From positions 189,973 to 253,972 of the forward strand of contig NZ_LNYK01000014.1 in NCBI RefSeq assembly GCF_001467825.1: a DNA stretch of 64,000 nt, given 5' to 3'. Below are positions 38,667 to 48,495 of the stretch, one piece after another. Source of the stretch: Legionella londiniensis. Lineage in GTDB: Bacteria; Pseudomonadota; Gammaproteobacteria; Legionellales; Legionellaceae. The notes under the pieces were generated by a model, which had not been told where the DNA came from, did no database searches, and was given only the letters and a program-made list of their open reading frames with translations. The stretch's first letter is position 1. Every line of letters begins with the position of its first letter. The position numbers and the translations under genes were made by a program.

Positions 38667-39530
38667 ATGCCTTTTGAATTATTTCTGTTCCACCCCATTG
38701 TTTGGTATATTTTTCTTGCGCTTTTTGCGCTTGCGGTGGGAAGCTTGCTGAATGTCATTATTTACCGGCTGCCAATCATGCTTAAAGCAGAATGGACAGC
38801 CCAATGCCGAAGCCTGCTCGAATTGCCAGAGGAAAAAGCTGTCAAAAAGATAAATCTGTTCTTTCCTCGCTCATTTTGCCCCCAGTGCCAAACTCCAATT
38901 CCGTTCTGGCACAATATACCGCTTTTGAGTTATTGCCTCTTGCGCGCCAGATGCAGGAAATGCCGACGCGGAATACCGCTTCGTTATCCGCTCGTTGAAT
39001 GCTTGAGTTTAGGTTTTACCCTGTTCGCAGCGTTTCATTTTGGAATAAGCCTTTCCTTGCTTTTTGCGCTTATATTTATTTGGGTTAACCTCTGTATCTT
39101 TTTTATTGACCTCGAACATCAGCTCATACCGGACAGTTTAAGCCTCAGCCTTTTGTGGCTTGGGTTAATGGCAAATACTCAGAATTTATTCGCTTCTTTA
39201 CCCGATGCGGTTTTGACAGCAGCGGCTGCTTATCTGTCTTTATGGCTATTTATCCAGTTATTTTATCTACTGACTGGAAAAATAGGTATGGGGCATGGAG
39301 ATTTCAAACTGTTTGCAGCCTATGGCGCCTGGTTTGGATGGACACAGTTGCCGCTTATTTTATTGGTTTCTTCTATCATAGGGGCAATCACAGGCCTTAT
39401 CTATTTAAAAAAAACCAAACAATCCCGCCAAACCCCGATTCCATTTGGTCCTTTCCTGGTTTTTGCGGCATTGATTGCTCTATTTTATGGTGAATCTATA
39501 ATCAGTTGGTACATCGGGTTGTATCAATAA
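38667..39530 (+). CDS. pilD: prepilin peptidase / N-methyltransferase PilD
   Basis: PilD cleaves and methylates type IV prepilins and type II pseudopilins; in L. pneumophila it is needed for both systems. The 287-residue membrane protein has the zinc motif CPQC and CRKC, the first catalytic aspartate in FFIDLEHQLIPDSLS and the GxGD motif GMGHGDFKL. About seven membrane segments are seen. It ends the pilBCD operon. Confidence 0.96.
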   Translation: MPFELFLFHPIVWYIFLALFALAVGSLLNVIIYRLPIMLKAEWTAQCRSLLELPEEKAVKKINLFFPRSFCPQCQTPIPFWHNIPLLSYCLLRARCRKCRRGIPLRYPLVECLSLGFTLFAAFHFGISLSLLFALIFIWVNLCIFFIDLEHQLIPDSLSLSLLWLGLMANTQNLFASLPDAVLTAAAAYLSLWLFIQLFYLLTGKIGMGHGDFKLFAAYGAWFGWTQLPLILLVSSIIGAITGLIYLKKTKQSRQTPIPFGPFLVFAALIALFYGESIISWYIGLYQ

Positions 39531-39687
39531 GCTAAACTCCTATTCTGCACCTTTGTTTTTTGTTCTGGGATGCAGGCTCAGCTCTTCTGAAAATAAGAGT
39601 CAGATTCTTTTTATTCTATCCAGTAGCGTGGGTTTGAAGCTAAGTGTATAGTATTAAAATGAACTTGCTCTAAATCAAGCAGATACT

Positions 39688-40425
39688 TTGTTGAGTAATC
39701 AATCCATCAAATTTCGCTTATTGGAACAATGGTTTCGCTCGCCACAGGGCATTCGGGTCGCACAAGCTTTTGCGGCTGAGCTTTTGCCTTTGCGCGAGTC
39801 AATAGGTGGACAGACTCTATTACAACTCGGCAATTGTGGCGATAATCTTTGGCTGGCATCTCTCAGATTTCAATATAAATGGATTGTAACTCCTTATAAT
39901 ACCACCCAGAAAAACACGGTCGTTGCTTCATTGAATGCCTTGCCTATTGACAGAGACAGCGTTGACTGCGTGGTGGCGCCTTTAACGCTTGAGGCATTTG
40001 CCGATGCAAGATATCCGCTGGATGAAATAGACCGTGTTTTAAAATCCATGGGATATGCGATTTTTTTTGGTGTCAATCCGGTAAGTTTCTGGGGGGCGGC
40101 TTTAAAACTCAGGATTGTAAGCTGTTATGGGTATGCTAAAGTGGCTTTAATGTCTTCATTCTCCCTGAAACGAGCCATGGCGCAACGTGGATTTCAGCAG
40201 TGTGTCCATAACAGCTTTTATTATATTCCGCCAGTGCGCAGCGAGGCCATGATCCAACGACTTTCATTTTTAAATGAAATGGGAAAAATGATATGGCCCT
40301 TTCCAGCGGGGTTTTATTGCCTTATTTTACAGAAATATCATGACAGTCCAATTTGGTTAAAAAAAGCAGTATCAGCAAAGCAATTTTTACTGGATGAGAA
40401 GGCCTCATTGCCAGTGACGGGATAG
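39688..40425 (+). CDS. class I SAM-dependent methyltransferase-like protein
   Basis: The 245-residue protein has a degenerate methyltransferase pattern: LLQLGNCGDNLWL in motif I position, LPIDRDSVDCVVAPLTLEAF in motif IV position and IDRVLKSMGYAIFFGVNPVSFWG after it. It resembles the family found next to rnhA/gloB or pilD in many gammaproteobacteria. The start is one of two consecutive TTG codons (39688 or 39691), since no ATG is available. Substrate unknown. Confidence 0.75.
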   Translation: MLSNQSIKFRLLEQWFRSPQGIRVAQAFAAELLPLRESIGGQTLLQLGNCGDNLWLASLRFQYKWIVTPYNTTQKNTVVASLNALPIDRDSVDCVVAPLTLEAFADARYPLDEIDRVLKSMGYAIFFGVNPVSFWGAALKLRIVSCYGYAKVALMSSFSLKRAMAQRGFQQCVHNSFYYIPPVRSEAMIQRLSFLNEMGKMIWPFPAGFYCLILQKYHDSPIWLKKAVSAKQFLLDEKASLPVTG

Positions 40426-40495
40426 CGTCTTGATTATTTGAATAAAGATGCCAAGATTTTGTATACTATGCGGGATTTATTCTCTGGTAATTTTT

Positions 40496-40822
40496 ATGGC
40501 AAATAAAAAGCTTTACCGTATTACTTTTTCACATCTCGAAGCAATATATGAAATATATGCCCGCAAAGTGCATGAAAGTGATTTATTTGGTTTTCTGGAA
40601 GTAGAAGAATTTGTTTTTGGTGAAACCACATCGCTCGTGGTTGATCCCTCAGAAGAGCGATTAAAGCTTGAATTTAACAGCGTTAAGCGAACATATATCC
40701 CGTTGCATTCCATATTTAGAATAGATGAGGTTGATAAACAGGGTGTTGCGAAGGTTCGCGATAAAACGAGTGAGGCTTCGAAAATCAGTATGTTTCCAGT
40801 TCCTCATAAACCCAAAAATTGA
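40496..40822 (+). CDS. DUF1820 family protein
   Basis: A 108-residue cytoplasmic protein whose sequence ([20 protein letters not shown], then [11 protein letters not shown] and [20 protein letters not shown]) fits the DUF1820 family of unknown function. An ATG at 40496 matches the family's short N terminus; the upstream in-frame start at 40448 would add 16 unrelated residues. It precedes hpt by 10 bases and is probably in the same transcript. Confidence 0.85.
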   Translation: MANKKLYRITFSHLEAIYEIYARKVHESDLFGFLEVEEFVFGETTSLVVDPSEERLKLEFNSVKRTYIPLHSIFRIDEVDKQGVAKVRDKTSEASKISMFPVPHKPKN

Positions 40823-40832
40823 GCATAAGGCA

Positions 40833-41393
40833 ATGACTATCCCAACAAAGATTAAACATGTTTATGAAAAATCTACTTGTCTTTATACAACGAAAGAAGT
40901 AGAAGCGGCGCTGGATCGCATGGCAATTAATATTCATGAAAAACTTCATGATAAAAACCCAATTCTTTTATGCGTGATGATAGGCGGCCTTGTACCCATG
41001 GGTAATTTATTGCCCCGCCTTGATTTTCCTTTGGAGGTAGACTATGTCCACGCAACAAGATATCGCGGAGAAATACAAGGCGGCAAATTACGCTGGATAG
41101 TCAAACCTCGGGTAGATTTGCGGGACCGTGCGGTGTTGGTTGTAGACGATATTCTGGATGGCGGCGTGACCCTGGCAGCTATTTTGAATGAAGTTAAAGC
41201 AATGGGTGCCGCCGAAGTTTACAGCGCAGTTCTAGTCGACAAGCATCACAAACGAGTAAAAAATGGTTTAGATAAAGCAGATTTCGTAGGACTTGAAGTA
41301 GACGATCATTATATATTTGGCTATGGCATGGATTATAATGAATATTTACGAAATGCTCCTGGAATATTTGTAGTTGCCCCTGAACATGAGTAG
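40833..41393 (+). CDS. hpt: hypoxanthine-guanine phosphoribosyltransferase
   Basis: Purine salvage enzyme forming IMP or GMP from the base and PRPP. The 186-residue protein carries the PRPP-binding motif [18 protein letters not shown], the purine-binding LVDKHHKR and [19 protein letters not shown] block, all typical of gammaproteobacterial Hpt. The ATG at 40833 follows ATAAGG closely. It is the last gene of a plus-strand series that begins with pilB. Confidence 0.93.
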   Translation: MTIPTKIKHVYEKSTCLYTTKEVEAALDRMAINIHEKLHDKNPILLCVMIGGLVPMGNLLPRLDFPLEVDYVHATRYRGEIQGGKLRWIVKPRVDLRDRAVLVVDDILDGGVTLAAILNEVKAMGAAEVYSAVLVDKHHKRVKNGLDKADFVGLEVDDHYIFGYGMDYNEYLRNAPGIFVVAPEHE

Positions 41394-41536
41394 GACCGAA
41401 AATCCGTACCATTGCCTTGCCCAAATTAGGTAAAATCGCAACAAGGGATTCCCGGGTTACTTTTCCCTAAGTATGCTCCAGGTATCGGTTTTATTTAATT
41501 TCGACAGGTTGAGTTGCACATAGATCCCGAAGCTTG

Positions 41537-42238
41537 TCAGGTGATTTGTTTTTTAACCGGAAATGGTTTTAGCGCTTGTGCAATATTCTTATAGAGCTCT
41601 GGCAGCCAGCGTGGCTGAGCAAACATGGAAGTTGCAGGCTTATTTAGACGCAGGTCATTAGGTGCGATGATGACGCGGACATGATTTAATCCGACCCGCC
41701 GGACTAGCAAAAACAATTGGTTGATAGCGGTGTCGCCAACTGCGAGGCAACCGACAGATGTCGACTTTCCATGCAGAAAAATTTCACCTCCCAGGTTTCG
41801 CCTTCCATCCTTACTGGCCTGCAAACGATCAAAATGATTCGGATAATTAATCATCATCGATAAATGATGGGCGCTGAATGGATTAAATGTGGTGAGCCGA
41901 TAAATGCCTTCAGGAATTTGCAGATCATGTTCCTTAAGCTTGGGTCCCAAACGGCCGCTGAATGCGGTTAAAGGATAAGTGTGAATATGCCGCCATGGTT
42001 TGTTAGTGTTTCTTGCCCATAACTGAATATGCCTTTCTTTTTTAAACGCCAGGAGTGCGATCTCTTGAGGAGGATAGGAAACGCCTCTTTGATTGAATTT
42101 TTTTTTGAGGGCGGGCTCTTCATGCAGTGCATAACGCTTAATTGCATTATCTATGGCTCTGTCAAGGTTAATCTTGGGCGCCATGGCTAATACGGCGTGA
42201 AACTGCAAAAGAAAAATGCTCAAAAGCAAATAGCGCAT
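41537..42238 (-). CDS. L,D-transpeptidase (YkuD domain), exported
   Basis: Periplasmic enzyme family that makes 3-3 peptidoglycan cross-links or attaches lipoproteins. The 233-residue product has a signal peptide (MRYLLLSIFLLQFHAVLA), and the YkuD active site appears as FLHGKSTSVGCLAVGD, with the essential H and C. A TTG four codons earlier is possible but the ATG at 42238 begins the signal peptide. It lies downstream of lssZ at the end of a minus-strand series and may be co-transcribed with it. Which reaction it catalyses cannot be said. Confidence 0.88.
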   Translation of the reverse strand: MRYLLLSIFLLQFHAVLAMAPKINLDRAIDNAIKRYALHEEPALKKKFNQRGVSYPPQEIALLAFKKERHIQLWARNTNKPWRHIHTYPLTAFSGRLGPKLKEHDLQIPEGIYRLTTFNPFSAHHLSMMINYPNHFDRLQASKDGRRNLGGEIFLHGKSTSVGCLAVGDTAINQLFLLVRRVGLNHVRVIIAPNDLRLNKPATSMFAQPRWLPELYKNIAQALKPFPVKKQIT

Positions 42239-42328
42239 ATTATCAATCAAATCAATTCATAAATTGAATGCCTAAATGTTATCAAAAATTAATCACCAGA
42301 ACAATTTATAACCAAAATAAAACCAACT

Positions 42329-42949
42329 TCACTGTTTAATAGGGCCATTATCTTGGTTCAATTGCTTATCCAGTCTCTTGTGTTGGGCAGTCAGTTGTCT
42401 GGCGATAAACTCAGGAACGACATCAAGATGGCCTATGGAAGGAATAAGTCCATAATGATTTGGACAAAGATAATAAACTTTTCCTTCTGTACCCACTTTA
42501 TAATAGATATACCGGCTAAGGCAATATGCTGGCGGAGTGAAGGTAACGACTTGCAAGATTGCTGTGTTCGGAAATCTGTTTTCAATAAATTGTGCGTTAA
42601 CCCAGAGATTAACCATCAAAAGAATACTGCCGGTTACAAGGCAGGCAACCAAAAATCCGCCTGCTATTCGATAAAATGGATTGAGAGGTTTAAGGTATTT
42701 AATTCCAATGTAAAGTAAATCAACCAGTAAAATCAATAAAGCCAGGGAATAGAGGGCTGCATGGTTATAATCAAAATAAGTCCCCAGTATTTCGTTTCCG
42801 GCATATTTATATTCTAAAAGTAATGCGATTAACGCTAACCAGAGGGATATTTGAATATAAATTACTCGCTTTTTCCCCAAACCCAGTAGAAGCAAGGCCA
42901 AAGCCAGCAAAGGCAAGAGATATTGAATGACATTGGTTAAGGTATTCAT
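42329..42949 (-). CDS. lssZ: LssZ-like membrane protein
   Basis: A 206-residue protein with about four membrane segments (LLPLLALALLLLGL, ISLWLALIALLLEY, ALYSLALLILLVDLLYIGI, AGGFLVACLVTGSILLMVN) and a polar C-terminal region with YYLCPNHYG. Position directly after the lssY-type gene matches the lssXYZABD locus of L. pneumophila, so I call it LssZ. The rest of that locus (the ABC transporter genes lssB and lssD) is not present next to it. Confidence 0.7.
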   Translation of the reverse strand: MNTLTNVIQYLLPLLALALLLLGLGKKRVIYIQISLWLALIALLLEYKYAGNEILGTYFDYNHAALYSLALLILLVDLLYIGIKYLKPLNPFYRIAGGFLVACLVTGSILLMVNLWVNAQFIENRFPNTAILQVVTFTPPAYCLSRYIYYKVGTEGKVYYLCPNHYGLIPSIGHLDVVPEFIARQLTAQHKRLDKQLNQDNGPIKQ

Positions 42950-43026
42950 TGTAATAATCCTTTATAACACCATGAATTGGCATATTTTATCCTAGTTCGC
43001 CTGTTTTGTCTTGACGCATCACGCCT

Positions 43027-45057
43027 CTACTTTGTTTCAATCTCAGGATCTTTAATCAGCAAAATAGAGGGTATTGCGTTAGGAGGCAAGGATCTAATGT
43101 GATTAGCCTTGATATCAAGCTGCTTGATTTTATAGCCTTTCAAAGCGTTAAGGATAAGTTTAAAAGGCAGGTTTTTATCTGTAACCTGCTTATCCTTGAT
43201 ATCCTTGCCCGCAAATTGCAGGCTGCCTAACCATATTGGTTGATCATATTTGCGTACATGATAATTTGAACGCCATAGCCGAAGTATGAGTCGCGGTTGA
43301 TTTATACTTGATGTATAGGTTAATACAAGCTTTGGTTTCATATGATGATAAAACTGGGCCGTCAAGGGATATTCGTATCCGGTCTCTTTTGCGCCAGTGC
43401 GCAGCAGCAGGGAGTATAAGAATGAATCATCATATATTTTCCAACCTGCGGCAACCAAACTCTCCTTTAATGTGTCCAATGACCCAGCATACTGAATGTT
43501 AAATAATCCCCTGCGCTGTCCTGTCCGGCTTTTGGGGTAGAGGGGCAAAATTGATTTTTCCTGTGACCACCAGGCATTTTCTGTGAACACATATTGCTTC
43601 AGAATGGGTTGATGTATCAACACTTGGTGAGTAAAGTAAATCCAGCAGGAAATTGCTGTACCGACTAAAAGCATGAAGCAGGAAAAAACAATGGGTATGT
43701 GGGAACGGGTTTGCTGCTGGCCGACTCTTCTAAAAAATATCCAATGTCCCAAACAGATGCTCAATCCGATGAAGTAAGCCGAAATAACGCTCGTTAACCA
43801 ATTATCCCCTAAATACAGAATAGAAATTCCTGCAAGAAACAGTGCGATAAAAAAGAAAATACGAACCGCCAAAGTGAGAGTGGTGCGATACCGTGTGCTG
43901 ATATAAAAAATTAAAAAACCAAGTATGGTTGTCGCCAGGGTCAAATGGAGGTCAGGATAATATGCAGTTCCCGGAACAGTTGTATTGTCAGAAGGAGCAG
44001 GTACCTTTATTAGCCATGCCAATATACCGATGGCCAGGGCGGATGAACAGGTGAGACTTAACCAGAAATACAATGTGCGCCAGTCTCGATGATACATAAA
44101 ATAAATGATAATGGAAAAAACAAGGGTTGCCAGAGACAACGGGTGTATGACTAAGCTTATAAATATAAAAAAAAGATCAAATGTTGGCGTACGGATACTT
44201 TGTAAAAAAAGATGCACGGGGGTATTAACAGATTCAATCCAGGCATTTTGAATAACGAGACAGGATAAAAAAACCGTCAACAAAACTGAACTCAGAAACA
44301 AGATAAGCAGCGCAACTGTAGGATAGTACTGCTTTTCAAATGCCGGGGTTATAGCTTTAAACCAGTTGGAAAATGCATTTTGGCCAAGACCCCAAAGCCA
44401 AAAACGATGCAGATAGGTGCGAAAAAAAAAGTTTAGGTGCTTAAACATCCATTTAATGCCAATAGAGATTAACCAGATGGCAACAAGCAGAAGAATAACA
44501 AAGAGAAAAAGCCGGCTTGCTCTTTCTGTCGATAATTCGTTGCCTACTGCGCCTATTAATATACCAGGCATTACATATAAAATTGCCCAACCGATTGCTG
44601 AAACCACATTGGCAAGAAGAAACTGCCAGTGATTCATATGCATCATGCCTGCAATGACCGGAATAATTGAACGTAAGGGTCCTATAAACCGTCCAATCAA
44701 TACACTTTTACCGCCATGTCTTGCAAAATATTCTTTTCCATACTTCAGCCAGTGAGGATAGCGGCTGAAAGGCCAGATATAAATGAGGCGATGATGAAAT
44801 TTGTATCCCAGCGCATAACTTGCCGTATCGCCGACAATTGCGCCGAGAGTTGCTGCCAGCAAAGTCAAATCAATACGCATTACACCTGAACCTGCAAGAA
44901 TACCGATGGCTGTCATGGTGACGGAGCCGGGTATGATACTGCCAATAATGGCTAATGATTCACTAAAGGAGATAAGAAAGGTAATCAACAAGGCCCAATG
45001 CGGATTATCATGCAGCCAAATGCTTAACGGTTGTAAATAATCAGTAAAAAAATCCAT
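43027..45057 (-). CDS. lssY: LssY: DedA domain fused to degenerate PAP2 domain and LssY C-terminal domain
   Basis: A 676-residue inner-membrane fusion. Residues 1-210 are DedA-like (SESLAIIGSIIPGSVTM, then FIGPLRSIIPVIAGMMHM), residues about 250-450 form six helices with a PAP2-phosphatase layout, and residues about 490-670 are the LssY C-terminal domain. The PAP2 catalytic motifs are altered. The KxxxxxxRP region reads LIKVPAPSDN, PSGH reads PDLH, and the SRxxxxxHxxxD region reads SILYLGDNWLTS. Phosphatase activity is therefore doubtful. It begins 4 bases after lipB, in the order lipB-lssY-lssZ. Confidence 0.85.
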   Translation of the reverse strand: MDFFTDYLQPLSIWLHDNPHWALLITFLISFSESLAIIGSIIPGSVTMTAIGILAGSGVMRIDLTLLAATLGAIVGDTASYALGYKFHHRLIYIWPFSRYPHWLKYGKEYFARHGGKSVLIGRFIGPLRSIIPVIAGMMHMNHWQFLLANVVSAIGWAILYVMPGILIGAVGNELSTERASRLFLFVILLLVAIWLISIGIKWMFKHLNFFFRTYLHRFWLWGLGQNAFSNWFKAITPAFEKQYYPTVALLILFLSSVLLTVFLSCLVIQNAWIESVNTPVHLFLQSIRTPTFDLFFIFISLVIHPLSLATLVFSIIIYFMYHRDWRTLYFWLSLTCSSALAIGILAWLIKVPAPSDNTTVPGTAYYPDLHLTLATTILGFLIFYISTRYRTTLTLAVRIFFFIALFLAGISILYLGDNWLTSVISAYFIGLSICLGHWIFFRRVGQQQTRSHIPIVFSCFMLLVGTAISCWIYFTHQVLIHQPILKQYVFTENAWWSQEKSILPLYPKSRTGQRRGLFNIQYAGSLDTLKESLVAAGWKIYDDSFLYSLLLRTGAKETGYEYPLTAQFYHHMKPKLVLTYTSSINQPRLILRLWRSNYHVRKYDQPIWLGSLQFAGKDIKDKQVTDKNLPFKLILNALKGYKIKQLDIKANHIRSLPPNAIPSILLIKDPEIETK

Positions 45058-45060
45058 GGC

Positions 45061-45666
45061 TTAGGGTTCAAAAACGGTTAAAAATTTATCTGTGAATGCG
45101 CTGCTTGCCATATCGATATCAATGTCTGGAAAAAAATCTTTTATTTGCGTCATTTGCAATTTCTGATAACCGCATGGGTTGATGCCCGCAAATGGCTTAA
45201 GATCCATATCTACATTTAAAGCAATACCATGATAGGCGCATCCATTTTTTACCCTTAAGCCGATGGATGCAATTTTTTTTTCCTGAACATAGACTCCGGG
45301 AGCTCCACAGCGGGTTTCAGAGAAAATGCCAAATTCGTTAAGGACTGCCATCAGTATCTGTTCCAAATGGCATACCAGAGTGCGGATACCCATTTTTTTT
45401 CGTCTGATATCCATTAGGACATAAGCGACGAGCTGTCCTGGACCATGATAAGTGACTTGCCCGCCCCGGTCAGACTGCACAACAGGAATTGATTCAGGAT
45501 TCAGTATATGTTCTTTTTTCCCTGCCTGGCCTTGCGTATACACAGGGTAATGCTCGAGAAGCCATAATTCATCTGGTGTAAAGTTATCCCTCTCCAGTGT
45601 AAAGCGCTTCATTTCATTCCAGATTAACTCATACGGTTGTATGCCAAGCTTTTTAATATTAATCAT
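45061..45666 (-). CDS. lipB: lipoyl(octanoyl) transferase
   Basis: LipB moves octanoate from acyl carrier protein to lipoyl domains, the first step of lipoate synthesis. The 201-residue protein shows the family blocks [20 protein letters not shown] and [20 protein letters not shown], with the catalytic lysine in the conserved K-I-A-[SA]-I-G-[LV]-R signature. Its start shares a base with the ybeD stop (TAATG), so the two are translationally coupled, as in E. coli. Confidence 0.96.
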   Translation of the reverse strand: MINIKKLGIQPYELIWNEMKRFTLERDNFTPDELWLLEHYPVYTQGQAGKKEHILNPESIPVVQSDRGGQVTYHGPGQLVAYVLMDIRRKKMGIRTLVCHLEQILMAVLNEFGIFSETRCGAPGVYVQEKKIASIGLRVKNGCAYHGIALNVDMDLKPFAGINPCGYQKLQMTQIKDFFPDIDIDMASSAFTDKFLTVFEP

Positions 45667-45932
45667 TATAATACCATCTTTGTATCCGGGTGACTGGTTA
45701 GCTCTTCATAGAGTGCGTCCAGTGAATCCTGATCCAGTGCCAAAACAGTAATACTGATTGCAAGATAATTGCCTCGCTGGCTTTGTTTTGTAGAAATTTT
45801 ATCATCTTCAATGCCTGGGAAGTGCTTACGGGCAATTGAAACGATTTCCTCTATAAATAAATGCTTATTATCACCAATAATTTTAATTTGAAAATTACAG
45901 GGAAATTCCATTAATGTTTTTTTATCAGTCAT
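45666..45932 (-). CDS. ybeD: YbeD/DUF493 family protein
   Basis: An 88-residue small alpha/beta protein. [21 protein letters not shown] and [29 protein letters not shown] match the YbeD (DUF493) family, which is found next to lipB in many gammaproteobacteria and thought to have a regulatory role. The stop TAA overlaps the lipB start. The final residues P-D-T-K-M-V-L are also typical. Confidence 0.92.
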   Translation of the reverse strand: MTDKKTLMEFPCNFQIKIIGDNKHLFIEEIVSIARKHFPGIEDDKISTKQSQRGNYLAISITVLALDQDSLDALYEELTSHPDTKMVL

Positions 45933-46024
45933 GTTCTAACTCACGGACAATCAGATCGAGCCTTCCGGCTTGCAGCAAGGTTAGTTGTTTTTTGCGATAT
46001 TAACAAGAAAAAAAATTATCTGGT

Positions 46025-46864
46025 TTACTGAAGCAATTCAAGATATTTATCATTGATCAGTCGCCAGAGTGAACCTCTATTTCCTTGATTCAGTGGAATT
46101 TTGTTGATGTGAGAAACTGGAAAAATTTCTTTCGTCGTGCTGGTAATCCATACTTCTTTCGCCTGCAAAAGCGCGTCTTTTTTTATTTTTTCTTCGCTGA
46201 AGGGCAGGCGAAGAGAAGCAAGCAACTCCAAAATGACCTCACGAGTGATGCCTGGGAGGCAAAGGTGGTCTAAGGGAGGCGTAATAATTTTGTCTTGTTG
46301 TGTGACTATAAAAACATTGCTTGAACTACCTTCAGTAATAAAACCGTTACGGACTAAAATCGCTGTATCAGCGCCGGATGCAACGGCGTCATGGTTGAGT
46401 AATATATTGGCAAATAGCGCGGTAGTTTTTATATCACAGAGAAGTCCGCGGGTATCTTTAACCAATTTTATCCTTAGTCCTCGCTCCTTATCCTTAAGCG
46501 TTGGGTAGGGGGAATGCTGCGTAAAAGCAATAACGGAAGGCGTCAGGCCTTGTGGAATATTATGTTTCCGCAGGCCTTCATTGCCGCGGGTTACCTGCAA
46601 ATAAAGCTGCAAATTTCCTCCGCCGTTTAAATGAATCAATTCCTGAAAAACAGACTTGAAATCGATTTGCGGCACTGGAATCAGCGCTTTTTTCAGATTG
46701 CCCAACAGGCGTTTGAGGTGCCGCTCCATAAAACAGATACGGCCATCATATACTGGTATAACTTCGTAAATGCTGTCAGCAAATAGAAAACCTCTGTCAA
46801 AAACAGAAATTTTGGCATCAGCTGCATCAAAAAATTCCTGGTTTATAAATACTATACCTGTCAT
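46025..46864 (-). CDS. dat: D-amino acid aminotransferase (class IV PLP)
   Basis: Class IV transaminase that makes D-glutamate or D-alanine for the wall. The 279-residue product has the PLP-lysine region LLCDIKTTALFANILLN, RGFLFADSIYEVIPVYDG and the cofactor-binding EGSSSNVFI. The alternative is a branched-chain (IlvE) enzyme, but position directly after dacA and before ybeD-lipB favours D-amino acid metabolism. The ATG at 46864 (MTGIVFINQEF) is preferred over a start at 46891, which would overlap dacA. Confidence 0.85.
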   Translation of the reverse strand: MTGIVFINQEFFDAADAKISVFDRGFLFADSIYEVIPVYDGRICFMERHLKRLLGNLKKALIPVPQIDFKSVFQELIHLNGGGNLQLYLQVTRGNEGLRKHNIPQGLTPSVIAFTQHSPYPTLKDKERGLRIKLVKDTRGLLCDIKTTALFANILLNHDAVASGADTAILVRNGFITEGSSSNVFIVTQQDKIITPPLDHLCLPGITREVILELLASLRLPFSEEKIKKDALLQAKEVWITSTTKEIFPVSHINKIPLNQGNRGSLWRLINDKYLELLQ

Positions 46865-46875
46865 ATTCAGAATAA

Positions 46876-48093
46876 TTAAGAACCAAACCATCCTTTAAAT
46901 GTCAAACGAATGCTGTCTTTCATGCGTTTGAATAAGCCGCCTTTTTCTACATCTTGTAAAGCGTATAAAGGTTTGTTTGCAATAATATTGTCATCAAATT
47001 TAATGACAAGTTCTCCTATTTGATCACCTTTTTTGACAGGTGCCTGGATATGTTTCGGGATCTTGGTGTTAACGGACAGCCGTTTATACTGGCCTTGAGG
47101 AATGGTGACAAATTGAGGCTCGTTCAAGCCGACAGCCACAGTATTATCTTTACCCTTGTATATTGGAAGCTCGGTTATGGTTTGGCCTGACTTATAAAGC
47201 TCATGGGTTTCGAAAAAGCGAAAACCGTAATTTAGCAGGCGTTCACTGTCATCCGCCCTGGCTGTTTCACTCGGCGAACCGAGCACCACAGCAAGCAAGC
47301 GCATGTTATCGCGTTTTGCTGAAGATACAAGGCAGTATCCTGCATCATTAGTATGGCCGGTTTTAACCCCGTCAACCTGGTTGTCGCGCCATAACAGACG
47401 GTTGCGGTTAGGCTGGCGAATGCCGTTAAAAGTAAACCATTTTTGTTTATACCAGTGGTAATATTGAGGAAAATTATTAATTAAAGCGCGGCCGAGAATA
47501 GCTAAATCTTTGGCGGTAGTATATAGCTTTTCATCTGGCAATCCCGTGCTGTCTGTGAAATGGCTGTTTTCCATGCCAAGGTTTTTAGCTTGCTGATTCA
47601 TAATTTCAGTAAACGCCTGTTCAGTGCCGCCCAGATGCTCAGCCATTGCTACGCAGGCATCGTTTCCTGAATCTACGATGATGCCTTTTAAAAGATCTTC
47701 AATGCTTACCATTTGTCCTTCTTTGACAAACATGCGCGAACCGCCGGTTTTCCAGGCTTTCTCGCTGATACGCACTGTGTCTGCAAGCTGTACTTGACCA
47801 TTATTGAGCGCATTTGAAATGACGTACAAGGTCATCATTTTGGTTAAACTTGCCGGCGGTAATTTTTTTTCGCTGTCTTTTTCCGCGAGAATCTTGCCGC
47901 TGTTTACATCGATGAGTATATAGGCCTCTGCGTTGAGACTTGGCGGCGCCGGGATAATGAGAGGGTTATTGCTTGCAATGCTGCTAGGAATGGTATTGGG
48001 GCTCTGGGGAGGATTGGCATAAAAAATACTTGGGTTAAATAATAAAGAGATGAACAATAAAAGTGGCATCAGAAAATTGAAACGTTTGTTCAT
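46876..48093 (-). CDS. dacA: D-alanyl-D-alanine carboxypeptidase (PBP5/6 type)
   Basis: Periplasmic penicillin-binding protein that trims pentapeptide stems. The 405-residue protein has a signal peptide (FLMPLLLFISLLFNPSIFYA) and the three active-site motifs: SxxK in LPPASLTKMM, SxN in VDSGNDACVAMAEH and KTG in DGVKTGHTNDAGY. The C-terminal beta domain and a terminal amphipathic anchor (FKRMKDSIRLTFKGWFGS) follow. The ATG at 48093 is used; a TTG four codons earlier is less likely. Also called dacC in some species. Confidence 0.94.
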   Translation of the reverse strand: MNKRFNFLMPLLLFISLLFNPSIFYANPPQSPNTIPSSIASNNPLIIPAPPSLNAEAYILIDVNSGKILAEKDSEKKLPPASLTKMMTLYVISNALNNGQVQLADTVRISEKAWKTGGSRMFVKEGQMVSIEDLLKGIIVDSGNDACVAMAEHLGGTEQAFTEIMNQQAKNLGMENSHFTDSTGLPDEKLYTTAKDLAILGRALINNFPQYYHWYKQKWFTFNGIRQPNRNRLLWRDNQVDGVKTGHTNDAGYCLVSSAKRDNMRLLAVVLGSPSETARADDSERLLNYGFRFFETHELYKSGQTITELPIYKGKDNTVAVGLNEPQFVTIPQGQYKRLSVNTKIPKHIQAPVKKGDQIGELVIKFDDNIIANKPLYALQDVEKGGLFKRMKDSIRLTFKGWFGS

Positions 48094-48495
48094 GGTGCTA
48101 TCCAAAGTTAAAATACATTTATCTTATCACGGCTTTAAAAACCAACCAACAATAGCGTAATTTAGCTCTTTTTTCTATTCAAGCCGGATTTGTTTTCGCT
48201 CAAGGTCAAACCATCTTTTTGGCTGTATCATGCAATGTTAAGGTAACCGCGCGCAAATAGAATCTATCTTTTTCGTATATGTATGATTCAGAGGTTTTGG
48301 CGTCATGGCATTCTTTAATCAAAGTGATATGATCTTGCCCTCAACCAGATCTGGTTTTAAGATGAAAAAAATCACCGTTTTTAGTGTATTCATATTCAGG
48401 ACAGGAGATAATATTATTTTATCTTGCAGAGGACGTGCGGCTGATGATGTCGCTCATGTCTTTAAGAATAATAATTATAAATCAAGAGAAAAATC
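48094..48495. other. 402-base gap between divergent dacA and rlpA, with a 14-bp palindrome
   Basis: This gap holds the divergent promoters of dacA and rlpA. The only clear structure is AACCAGATCTGGTT (48343-48356), a perfect palindrome about 140 bases upstream of rlpA that could be an operator. An in-frame start at 48305 overlaps rlpA and looks spurious. No RNA gene is recognised. Confidence 0.5.
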
